The translations under genes and the position numbers were made by a program. Shown here piece by piece: positions 32,545-43,116 of a stretch of 64,000 bases of DNA (positions within the stretch are counted from its first letter, which is position 1; each line of letters starts with the position of its first letter). The notes beneath the pieces are model-generated. The model searched no databases. It was not told where the DNA came from and was given only the letters and a program-made list of their open reading frames with translations. The stretch is from Nilaparvata lugens (Eukaryota; Arthropoda; Insecta; Hemiptera; Delphacidae), in the NCBI RefSeq assembly GCF_014356525.2, contig NC_052512.1, positions 1,102,797-1,166,796 of the forward strand, given 5' to 3'.

Positions 32545-32906
32545 CTGCTCCCCCCTTTAATTGACAAGACTTCAAAACTTTCAAGACTAAGACATTTTAA
32601 ATAATACATGTTTATAAGACTGAAACTTCACATAAGACAATTTCCAATAAAGACGTTATCGTAAATACTAGACTATACTCATGACAGACATTCATATACT
32701 CATAATAATTGATTATATGACAAACAAAACGACGTACTTAAGACATAACCGATAGTACAGTTTTTTTTATTGATATACAGACCAAATTGACTGACTAACT
32801 TGATTGACTTTCAACTAGACAAGACATATCAACTTATAACATAACATACCAATATTAAACAATGAAAAGACATTGCAACATTTTCGGTTGAGCAACAAAT
32901 CCATAA
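32545..32906 (-). other. Polypurine tract and 3' untranslated region of the second gypsy
   Basis: Starts (minus strand, at the LTR side) with the AAAGGGGGGAGCAG purine run. The rest is AT-rich with repeated GACAAGAC/TTCAAGACTAAGAC words. No gene seen. Confidence 0.6.
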
Positions 32907-34240
32907 TTACCAGAAATTCGAATCAGAGTATCTATTTGGCCTTCTGATCACTCTTTGTGACCTCCTGACTTGACCATCATTATCCACTCTATTATCATTG
33001 TTATCTACCACATTCCTTTCCTCATTATTCACACTATTTCTTTCTCCCCTTACACCCGTTTCAAGATCAATACTTGGCACTGTTGTCGCTAATGCTTTGC
33101 TCAACTTAGCATTCTCATAAAACTCCCTGAGTTGATTGACATGGACTTTGAAAACTACATTATTAGCTAGCTTGACCAAATACACAAAATTACTTATCCA
33201 CTCAACAACTCTACCTAGTTCATACTTGACACCATAACTATCATTTTTCTTATTACAATTAATCCATACAATTTGATCTCTATGATATTTTGGGACCGGT
33301 TTCTTGAACACATTATTTTTAATATTCTGATTTTCAATACTCCGACTTTCGACCAAATCATCTTTGAAAGTAACAGTCTTTTTCAAATTTGTCAGTGGTA
33401 GGCTACTTTTGTTTCAAAATTCAATATGACAGACATTGGTGATTTACCCGTAACAGAAGAAGGAGTACTTCTATACGCAAATAAACAATCAAACAGCAAA
33501 TCATGTGGGCTTATCTGCATCTTCTTTTTAATCTTGTCCAGATTAAACTTGGACAATAGAATTTTGAAGGTTTGCACACTACGCTCTGCCAGACCATTTG
33601 ATTGCGGCGAATAAGGAGGTGAATAAATCAATTTAATTCCCTTCCGTTGACAAAAATCTTTCATTCCATGTGAACTAAAAGGTGGTCCATTATCACAGAC
33701 CAAAGTACGTGGAAATGAAAATCTAGGAAACATTCCAGCTAATTTCGACAATACCGAGCGGAAATCACTTCTGTCTTTCAAAAGAAAACATTATTCTATC
33801 CATTTAGAATAGGAATCACAACATATCAAGTACTTATTAGTTTGAAAATCAAATAAATCAATGTGTACTCTTTCCCATGGACTCTTGGCAGACGGCCAAG
33901 GTTGACGGTATTGATTGTTTGACCTGTTTCTAGTTGACTGACAAATTTCGCAAGACTGAACTGTATGATAAATATCATTATCTAGACCTGGCCACCATAC
34001 ATATGAGCGAGCCAATAATTTAGATCGTACCACACCGGCATGACTGGAATGAATTACCCCTAATACTTTTTTCTCAAACTTCTTGGTACGACAATGCGAT
34101 CTCCAAAATAGAGACATTTATTTACCACAGATAATGAACATTGATTACTCTCAAAAACTTTCATATTAGCATCAATAGTATGTGGAAAACCATTTGTTAC
34201 ATATTCAATAACCTTACTCAACAACTCGTCTTTGCAAGTG
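32907..34240 (-). pseudogene. Gypsy integrase fragment (second element), two breaks
   Basis: From the N-terminal side: DELLSKVIEYVTNGFP and CLYFGDRIVVP (before the zinc domain, about 34240-34120), the HHCC region with HSSHAGVVRSKLLARSYVWW and CEICQ, the core starting VHIDLFDF (first aspartate), TLVCDNGPPFSS (second) and SPQSNGLAERSVQTFK (glutamate). The C-terminal domain is KYHRDQIVWINCNKK with FVYLVKLANNVVFKVHVNQL. Reading changes near 34110, near 33785 and at 33390, so it is broken. The style is that of Mag-like or K02A2.6-like gypsy integrases, which often have short LTRs. RT and gag are absent: the element is truncated at about 34240. Confidence 0.88.
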
Positions 34241-35706
34241 TGTTCATACGGGTACGCGCCACCTTAGTCCTCCGACACACCCAGAACCTGACAGGAGTGG
34301 ACAGCGACTATCTCATCCATCGACACCGTACGCCAGCGACAGAGAAAGACTGTTTTGAAAGAGTCTCGAATTGGCGTGTACGTTAGGCGCCAAAACCGGA
34401 CACTTTTACATCCGTACAGAAACGACTAAGTCAGACACATCGAATCTCTGACACTTCAAAAACAAGACGGTCAGGTTATGGACGGACTGTACTACGCAGA
34501 GCTGTCTAGTTTTCAAACAATGGTATTGTTCTGATGAATCCTCACATGTAGGCTATTCTTGACAAGACCATTGACAATTTATTTCTGAAACCTATCACTC
34601 TTTTCTATCCCTCTTCATTGTAGTAATATCAGGCGATGACTTATCTTGTAACTGTATAATTCCTATTTATCAGTCCTATATATCTATTTATAAGTCCTAT
34701 ATATCATTCCTATTTTGTGCAGTTGTCTCTCTTTTCTACAGTTATTTGGAGCTTAAATAATAGAACTATTAGTAAATTTCTTGACACAAAACAAAAATAA
34801 CTTCACTTAATAGGTCAATTGTCAAGATTAGTGAGTACACTGAAACTTCTCTATAATTCGTAGTTTTGTCATCAAAAACACTGTAATTAGTATTCCCATA
34901 AAGATAAATACACTAATATGCCATAGTAACTGATAACTCCAGTAATAAGTTGATCGAAAATTATGCTACAGTAACTAATAACTCCAGTGATGAGGAAACC
35001 GAAAATCACATCAACTGATGAAGTGAATTGGAAAAATGGTGTTGTGATTTATCATTAGTAAGCTGGAATATTAATTGCATGCAATTACCACAATTTACCC
35101 ATTTATTCATAACAGCTAATGCTATTTAAGAATAATCACATATACTGTCCTTAATGCCCTGAATTCAGCTGATTAATATACGAATTTTTCATCAACTCGC
35201 TTTCGTTAATGTCTGTCTGTCTGTCTAGGTATTGTTTGTTTCCAACATAGCCTATATGTATTAGATAATAGAACTAGTGATAGCAATACCTTTAACGTTA
35301 TAGTAATTGGTATTATTAGTTTAGGGATTTTGAATTCTGATTGTGAATTATTTACCCATACGGAGTGAACTTTAAAGTTCTATGGATTCACATATAATAA
35401 TATAACTAGAGACACCCTTGGTTGAAGAACTCGCTCATGAAGAGTTGTATTGATCTCTGAAATCTTTTACAAGTATGTCAAATTAATATTTAACAATATT
35501 TTCTAATATTCATTCATAGAGGATATATTATGAATTAATTATGGGCAATGATGGGATCAGTATCAATGATGTAATTTTCTCGTATTTTGTTTTATCAGCC
35601 TCGATATTGCAGAGCTTGATATATAATTCGTCACCCTCCAAAATTCGTATTAAATGCTTGGTCCCGTAAGCTACAAATTATATAGGTTCTACTGTGTTGA
35701 ATGTAA
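34241..35706. other. No recognised gene; GC-richer orphan block at its left edge
   Basis: 34241-34500 is richer in C and G than its surroundings and abuts the truncated integrase. On the minus strand it contains TGGCGCCTAACGTACACGCC (34373-34392), which looks like a tRNA-Lys-type primer site, but the next bases do not form an LTR end. It could be leader sequence joined to pol by deletion. The remainder is AT-rich; copy B of the dispersed repeat lies at 35307-35391. Confidence 0.45.
35307..35391 (+). repeat. Dispersed repeat, copy B
   Basis: Counterpart of 4265-4350 with shared GAATTCTGATTNTGAATNAT, TTTACCCATACGGAG and AAGTTCTATGGATTCAC. Confidence 0.7.
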
Positions 35707-36069
35707 TCTAGGCCTACTGGAGGGTTACACCCCATAATACACGTTCTAACAATAGATTTAACACAGAACTCATTAAGCTAACCATATGCAGGCATCAATT
35801 TACTTATTATTGCAGCTACATTATAAATAAAATTCCAAACGATTTTATAGATAAACAAATGACACGTAATTTAAGCAAAAGCATAGATTATTGGATTGAG
35901 CATAACATATTTTTCAAACTAGTTGTATAAAGTATAATATTGTATCCAACAAGCATTGTTACTAAAAACATTGAGCAAGGGTTTTTCCATTTTCACGTTC
36001 TCGAACCAGGTATTGTAAATGTTCCCACATCATCTTTTTTTATTATTGTATTGTTTTATGTATTCCATG
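35707..36069 (+). pseudogene. LINE C-terminal fragment, split by the BEL element
   Basis: An open stretch from about 35722 to the TAA at 35930 encodes HNTRSNNRFNTELIKL, CSYIINKIPNDFIDK and RNLSKSIDYWIEH, the pattern found at the very C-terminus of many LINE ORF2 proteins (a HN(Y)TR motif, then an IYNKLP-type motif). It is followed by AT-rich 3' untranslated DNA up to the CCATG target duplication. The rest of the untranslated region and the tail are at 45975-46377. No RT core remains. Confidence 0.72.
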
Positions 36070-38739
36070 TGTAAAATCTGACAAAGCATCTATTGGAACG
36101 GTTTCACTTGTTATTCGTTCCGCTACTACGTAGACTTCATGTCGTCATCATGTCTGTCTGTCTGCGCGCTGTGTCTTTTGTGCGTCTGCGCTGTTCAGTG
36201 ACGTCTCAATCGCGGTTTTTGCCACTGCCCTAATCAGCTGGTTTTCTATACTTCTATTCGTATTTTTTCGTCGGATTGTTTGCCGTTGCTATTTTAATAT
36301 TTGTGCTATTCGATTTTTTAGAATTTAATCTTGTCTTTTGGCATCTTACCTTTTAGTTATTTGCCACTTTTTCAACATACGTTTCCAAACGTTTTCGTAC
36401 GTGGCTACATTTCCGCTTTCCCCTTTTTCTTACTAGCGTCTTTGCCTTTTGCTGTTTGTCATTCAATGGGGATAGTCGATGGTGCATTTACGCCTTCGGT
36501 CTAAACCCTTCATCTGAATTCATCGGACTTACAAAACCTTTTTAAAGTGTGAATTATTCTTCAAATTAATTCGTTTGTTCCATTCTTCAGTGTGATTCAA
36601 TTAGTCATCGAGTTCTTCACTCAATTACTCTGTTAAAATTGGATAAACTTTGTCTAAAATTGCAACAGCGTGTGAGCGTTTCATCGCTATTTATTTGATC
36701 TACAAAACCTTTTTAAAGTGTGAATTATTCTTCAGATTAATTCGTTTGTTCTATTCTTCAGTGTGATTCAATTATTCATCGAGTTCTTCACTCAGTTACT
36801 TGGTTAAAATTGGATAAACTTTGTCTAAAAATTGCAACCTCATGTAAGCTTCAGTTGCCATTTTTTCTACAATTGGCTTCACCTCGTAAACTTCAAACTT
36901 TCAAGTGCATCATCTCTACTGTTTGGAAATCAATCCAAAAAATTCCAAAATTTGAAGATCGGATTATTCGTTTGGAATTCTACTCGCTCCAGCCTACTTT
37001 TCCATTGGGGGATTCGCCTACTGTAATGGACGTTTCCATGCTTGTCATCGCATGGCCTAATCACTTCATCGCTTGCTGATGTCCTGTTCCTGTTGGTATT
37101 GCGGAGTCGTTGCCTGTCTGCCTGGCCGCATCTCCTCTTCAAAATTTTATTCAGGTTATGTAAATCATTCTTTTCAATTTTCATTTACGTATGCATCATT
37201 ATTGTTTTATTAATGTCTATCTTGACATTTAATTCATTGAGGCCACTGACGCCTACTTATTGTTTTATTAATGTCTATCTTGACATTCAACTCATTGAGG
37301 CCACCGACGCCTATTAATTCATTGTATTTAACAGTTACCCTTGACTTCATAAGTGATTTTTTGAGGCCACTGACGCCTATATAATTGTATTCAATTGTAG
37401 CAATTATTCTTTGTATTTAACAGCTACCCTTGGCTTTACAAGTGATTCATTGAAGGCCACTGTCGCCTATTATTAATGTCTATCTTGACATTCTTTCACT
37501 GAGGCTACCGACGCCTACCTATTGTTTAGTTAATGTCTAGCTTGACATTCATTTCACTGAGGCCATCGACGCCTATTTATTTATTGGATTTGACAGCTAC
37601 CCTTGGCTTTACAAGTGATTCATTGAAGGCCACTGTCGCCTATTATTAATGTCTATCTTGACATTCTTTCACTGAGGCTACCGACGCCTACCTATTGTTT
37701 AGTTAATGTCTAGCTTGACATTCATTTCACTGAGGCCATCGACGCCTATTTATTTATTGGATTTGACAGTTACCCTTGACTTCACAAGTGATTTTTTTGA
37801 GGCCACTGACGCCTACTTATTGTTTTATTAATGTCTATCTTGACATTCAACTCATTGAGGCCACTGACGCCTATATAATTGTATTCAATAGTAGCAACTA
37901 TTTATTTATTGGATTTGACAGCTACCCTTGGCTTTACAAGTGATTCACTGAGGCTACCGACGCCTATTTATTTATTGGATTTGACAGCTACCCTGGCTTT
38001 ACAAGTGATTCATTGAAGGCCACTGTCGCCTATTACTCGTTCTAATGATGTCTGTCTTGACATTCAATTCATTGAAGGCCCATGTCGCCTACATTTACCT
38101 GGATAATCTTCATTATATTTATTAGCTACCCTTAGCTTTTAGGTGTTATTCTAAGGCCAGTGACGCCTATTAATTATTTGGTCGAAGTCTATTTTGACAT
38201 TCAAATCACTGAAGGCCTATGCCACATATATTTTTATACGTTACTTGCTGAGCATTTTTTTTACAGCTTATTGTCATTTTTAATCATTATTATTGTACCT
38301 TAGTAATAACCTTCATTATTGCCCTCAATTATATTCATTTCAGGTATCATTATTAATACCTTTGCATTTATTGCAATATCATTAATACCAATATCATTAA
38401 TAATTTAATATCATTAATACCTTTGCAGTTATTGTCAGACCTCAATGGTCATTAATGGTCATTGATCTAATTTCTTTTAAATGTTATAGTTCTCTACATT
38501 ATTTCACATGTTGTAATTTTCCCAAGATTTGACTCATTGTTTTTGTATGTGGCCATCTGCCTACTATTATCATCTTATTATTATTAAATCTTATATTGTT
38601 GATTCATTTAGTCTTTTATTGGCGTACTTACCACACTTCAAGCTATCAGTATTTTTATGCACAGAATTCAAAGATTTATTTGTAGGTATTTATACCAACT
38701 ATCATCCACAGTCCACTGCCCTGCCCTTGGATTCTGTCA
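36070..38739 (+). repeat. BEL 5' LTR (2.67 kb)
   Basis: Starts TGTAAAATCTGACAAAGC and ends CCTTGGATTCTGTCA. It includes a minisatellite (about 37200-38230). The open frames inside (36810-37079, 37042-37317, 38529-38867) recur in the other LTR and have no family features. Confidence 0.95.
37200..38230 (+). repeat. BEL 5' LTR minisatellite
   Basis: Alternation of two modules: TTAATGTCTATCTTGACATTCAA with GAGGCCACTGACGCCTA, and TTGGATTTGACAGCTACCCTTGGCTTTACAAGTGATTC with GAAGGCCACTGTCGCCTATT (each quoted in pieces). A ~155-base pair of modules is repeated exactly near 37410-37580 and 37585-37750. Confidence 0.88.
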
Positions 38740-39290
38740 TAAAAATTGGTCCTCCAAGCCGTTCATTTTTGAGCCAGTCTTCACCTAGGATAATTGTTAA
38801 TTTTTATTACCCATTTCTTGGTCCATTGAACCTTGGGGTTTCAGTGACCGTGTGCCTAATAGTCTAGCTTGACGCCAATGATTAGGTCCCACTCTAGTGT
38901 ATATTTTATTCATTGTACCTTGTATGTTTATATTGTTTAATATTAAGCATTCACACACTTGTTTCAAATTTTCAGTACTGGCTGCAACTCAAAGCACGCT
39001 GCGACGTGTATGCACCAGCTATCAACTATCTTGTACCCTGAGAGACTGAACCGCACTGAACTGGTCACAGACGGCTATTGCGCATTGAGAAAACAACACA
39101 CGGCATACCACACCGCCTTGCGAGCTCGCTACTTGACTCGCCGCACAGCAAGCTTGATACAACTTGCCTCAAACACAGGCGTGCCTCTCTGCGTACTGGA
39201 CCAGCGCCCAAGGTTGCTTATTGGCGCAGCAATCGCATTGCTACAGTGCCTACTTGTCATTCACTCAGGTTTTTCTGTTAACTTTTAAGC
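38740..39290 (+). other. BEL leader with primer binding site
   Basis: TGGTCCTCCAAGCCGTTC at 38747-38764, seven bases after the LTR, begins TGG and is a plausible tRNA primer site. The frame 38959-39288 ends just before gag and has no recognisable family; I treat the stretch as untranslated leader. Confidence 0.65.
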
Positions 39291-40397
39291 ATGTCTGATC
39301 ATGAGGAAGATTCACTTCCTGAGCCTTCTGCTCTTTTCAATACAAGAGACAATTTGCACCAGGAAATAGATTGGTTCATAACCAGCTATAACGATTATGT
39401 TGTGGACACTGAAGCCACTTATTATCAACTATTGACTGTAAAAAACGAACTAGGTTCACTTAGAATTAAGTATGATAAGATACATCAACAACTATGGAAT
39501 TCAGAGTTGCAAGTGCAGGACACTTCAATTCATTTTGAGATACTCAATAAGTTTATCTCCATTACCTCTAAGGCAAACGCTGCATTAACTGCCTTTGAAA
39601 GCAGACAACGCATCAATGAGGCCACTGCTGGTGCTTCCCAGCGGCCAACATCTCAAAACGCACCTTTGGCAAATTTTCAGTTGCCTCAGATACCGCTTCC
39701 ATGCTTCAATGGGGAGCTTTCAAAATGGCAAGCATTCTCAAGTGCTTTTACTAATATTATTGGTAATCAAGATAACATTAATGATTCATTGAAATTTTTC
39801 TATCTTCGTCAATCACTCAGTGGTGAAGCTCTTGCTAGAGTGGAACACATTGAAGCTGACGAAAATGGTTTTCAGCTTGCATGGAACCTCTTAAGGGAGA
39901 GGTATGACAACAAGAGATTAATTGCTGCCAGGCACGTCACGGCAATTGAATCTCCGCCTACCATAAAGCGTAACTGTCCGCAATCATTACGGGCATTCAT
40001 TGACTTTTGCAAGTCCCACATCACCGCGCTCGAAGCGCTTCAACTTGGAGTCCAAATCAAGGACTTGTTGTATATGCACAAAATGTTGTTGCAGTTGGAT
40101 ACTGCTACTGTTCGAGAATGGGAAAAGAGTGTTGGTATACACGACATTCCCACCATTGATAAATTCTGGAATTTTTTGGAATCACAATGCAAAATCATGG
40201 AAGCTGTTGCTTCAAGCTCAGCTAACCATCATCAAGGAAATGTACAGCAAAGTACATCCAACTCGGTTGGTGCTCATAGCAAGCCGAAGTTCAATCAAAT
40301 GCTCAAGCTAGGATGCAGGTTACTACCTCTTCTATGTCACCTTGTAGTTTTTGTAATTCTGTTGGTCATTTTCCAAATCGTTGTAATGAATTATTGA
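39291..40397 (+). pseudogene. BEL/Pao Gag (DUF1759-like), frameshifted before the zinc fingers
   Basis: Starts MSDHEEDSLPEPSALF at 39291. Helical N-terminal region (about residues 20-110), then the DUF1759-type Gag core: FQLPQIPLPCFNGELSKWQA, FYLRQSLSGEALARVEHIE, LAWNLLRERYDNKRLIAARH. It continues through LLQLDTATVREWEKSVG and a Ser/Asn-rich linker. The frame is lost near 40300: the last ~35 residues (RLLPLLCHLVVFVILLVIFQ) are out-of-frame translation of the zinc-finger region, which is read properly in the frame of 40313-40942. Gag forms the particle that carries element RNA. Confidence 0.88.
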
Positions 40398-40942
40398 AGT
40401 TACAGGTTACTGATCGTTGGAATGCTGTCCGTGACAAAAGGTTATGTTATAATTGCCTCAAGCCTTTTGCACACAATCATGTTTGTTCGGACAAATCGTG
40501 TACACTTTGTGGCAAGAGTCACCACACTGTTCTTCATAGGTCGTATCCTCAATCACGGGACACCCAACCTACTTCTAAGGATAAGGTAACTTCAAATGTT
40601 ATTCATTCTCAATCCTTTGCTCCCTCCAGGGGCAAGAATGCTGTTTTGAATTCCGTCATGGTTCAGAATGTGGAAACAACTAAGCAAGCTGTTTCTCATG
40701 CAGAACAGCCTCAGAAGAACTCTCATGTCACAATGAGCTCCACTTCGTCTCTGTGTTTGCAACAGCAATCAACTGTCGCCTTGTTACCTACTGCCGAAGT
40801 TTTGGTTCAATCTTCTAGTGGGGAATTTATTAAAGCAACCGCTCTTTTAGATTCTTGCTCTGATTGTAATTTGATGTCAACTAGGTTGGCTGAAAAATTG
40901 TCACTTGTTACTTTGTATTCTGACACTTTGATCATAGTGTAG
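40300..40942 (+). pseudogene. BEL/Pao zinc knuckles and start of protease
   Basis: Read in a frame shifted from gag. Contains the zinc knuckle CSFCNSVGHFPNRC, then CYNCLKPFAHNHVC and CTLCGKSHHTVLH, the cluster usual at the end of BEL/Pao Gag. After a linker the retropepsin-like domain begins: TALLDSCSDCNLMSTRLAEK. The catalytic aspartate is present but the usual glycine of D-S/T-G is cysteine. The frame ends at TAG 40940-40942; the protein sequence continues in the frame of 40984-42414 (GENKTKSSISH just upstream of 40984), a second frame change. Confidence 0.85.
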
Positions 40943-42950
40943 GTGAGAATAAGACCAAATCATCTATTTCTCATTCAGTTTGCTTGTCTTCATCTGATCG
41001 TTCGTGGTCGGTTGAAGAAAATTGTATTGTAGTTGATAGCATATCAGCTAATGTTCCTAGGGTGAACATCGATCTTTCCAAAATTTCAATTCCTGTTGAA
41101 CTCAAATTAGTGGATCCGTTGTTTGATCAGCCTAAGCCTGTAGATCTGTTACTTGGTGCTGGCATATTCGCATCGATACTTCAGCCTGGTAAATTGTATC
41201 TAGCTCAAAATGCTCCCATTCTTCAGAAAACCAGTCTAGGTTGGGTCATATTTGGTCCTTGTAAAGCTATTCGTCCTATTGCAGCACCTCGTTCGTGCCT
41301 CCCCGCTTCACCTGTGGCCGCTCCCCATAGGGTCACATCGAATGTCTTAACTTCAAATGATGTCTCTCATCAGTTAGAGAAATCAGTTCAGGAAATCAGT
41401 TCTCATTCAGTTCAGGTATCAGCTACCACTTCTTCTCATAATGTTATCTCAGGCATAATCAATAGTTGCTCAACTTATCACAAAATTGTTCGTACAACAG
41501 CATATGTTCTATGGTTCATTCATAATTGTAAAAAACAAAATTCAGTCGCTCCGCGCTTTGGTCAATTAGCTGTCTCTGAAATTTCAGAAGCTGAAAATTG
41601 TATCTTGAAATCTATTCAAGAAGAAGCTTTCTCTGCCGAACTTAAAGCATTGCGTCAAAATCAGGAGCTATTGCCTAATAGTTCTATTAAAGCCTTGTCA
41701 CCATTTGTTCATTCAGATTCTCTGCTCAGAGTTGGTGGACGTTTGCAAAATGCAAATGCTTCATTTGATTACAAACATCAAATATTGTTGCCTAGCAATC
41801 ATAAATTCACTCGTGCATTGATTGTTGCTCACCATCGTCATATAAGTCATGCTGGGGTGCAGGCCACCATGGCCAGTGTAAGACAACGATTTTGGTTTCC
41901 CTCCACCCGTCGCACCATCAAAAGTGTATTGCGGCATTGCATATTGTGTTTTTGCTTTTCGGCTCTTCGCTCTGAGCAAATCATGGGTAGTTTACCAGCG
42001 GCCCGCGTTCAGGCTAACTTTCCCTTTTATAATTGTGGTTTGGATTACGCCGGTCCTATTTCCATCCGTGTAGGCGGCCCCAAATCTCGTACTTTTTCTA
42101 AGGCATACTTGTCGCTGTTTGTGTGTATGGTAACTCGTGCCGTTCATATTGAAACTGTCTCGGAACTTACTTCCAAGGCATTTATTGCCGCTCTGATTTG
42201 TTTTTCTGCTCGTCGTGGCATCCCGCATTCCATTTTTCGGACAACGCCACAACTTTCATTGGTGCCAACAATGAGCTACGTGAGCTCCACGAATTTTTGT
42301 CCTCTGATCGTCTCAAATCAGATATTCATGACACTATGTCTGTACTCAACATCCAATGGCACTTCATTCCCCCGCGGGCTCCACACTTCGGTGGACTCTG
42401 GGAGAATGCGGTAAAAAATTTCAAACGCATATTCCGTGTAGTCACTTTCAACAAAGTATTTAACTTTGAAGAAACCTGTACGCTTGCTGCTCAGGTCGAG
42501 GCCATCTTGAATTCGCGCCCTCTTGTTCCCTTGTCGGAAGATCCACATGATTTTGCGTACTTATCTCCAGGTCATTTTTTGATTGGACGTCCACTTACGT
42601 CATTACCCTTCTTGCCGCCCAACACCAAACACATTGACCATCGTTCACATTGGTATCAACTTGCCGTTTCTATTCAGGAGCTCTGGGATAGGTGGTCTCG
42701 TGAATATTTAACCACTCTTCAGAAAAAAGGCAAATGGTTAAACAGTTGTGAAAATTTGAAGGTCGGTACAGTTGTCATCTTGAAGGATCCTGGTTCCGCG
42801 CAGTCCACTTGGAAGCTGGCACGCATTACTGAAGTTCATCCCAGTAAGGACGACAAGGTTCGAGTTGTCACTGTTCTCACTCCCTCCGGCACCTTTAAGA
42901 GAGCTATTTCGAGTTTAGCACCTCTTCCCATTGATGAGGATTCTAGTTAA
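40943..42950 (+). pseudogene. BEL/Pao protease end fused to integrase; RT and RNase H deleted
   Basis: The frame of 40984-42414 opens with the rest of the protease (KLVDPLFDQPKPVDLLLGAG, LGWVIFG) and within about 60 residues passes to pre-integrase sequence (YHKIVRTTAYVLWFIHNC). RT and RNase H are entirely missing; the join is near 41370-41440. Integrase follows: zinc domain (HHRHISHAG, then CILCFCF), core with GLDYAGPI (first aspartate) and a frame change at the T5 run near 42235 just before SDNATTFIG (second aspartate). The frame of 42198-42950 carries GGLWENAVKNFK (glutamate) and a DUF5641-type C-terminus (LWDRWSREYLTTLQ, WKLARI). This would integrate element DNA but is broken. Confidence 0.9.
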
Positions 42951-43098
42951 TCCCCTTGCTCTTGGTTCATGTTGTATTTTCAGGTTTCATTGTTTTTTTC
43001 CCCTGGTTCTCACATGGGGCCCAGTTTTCAATTTCCAATTGCCTTGCCAGATTTTACATATTTCTTACTTTTTCTTATTGTGCCATACCCCTGTATGA

Positions 43099-43116
43099 CA
43101 CAAGGGGCCCAGTTTA
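43099..43116 (+). other. BEL polypurine tract
   Basis: ACAAGGGGCCCAGTTTA directly precedes the 3' LTR. A similar motif, ACATGGGGCCCAG, occurs at about 43011-43023, possibly a duplicate tract. Confidence 0.6.

Noticed and set aside
34241..34440. Possible rRNA or tRNA because of higher GC
   Set aside because: No cloverleaf or conserved ribosomal block could be recognised.
36810..38867. Open frames of 64-112 codons inside the BEL LTR, repeated at 43765-45995
   Set aside because: They recur only because the LTRs are duplicates, have no family features, and differ in the solo LTR copy at 13080-13658.
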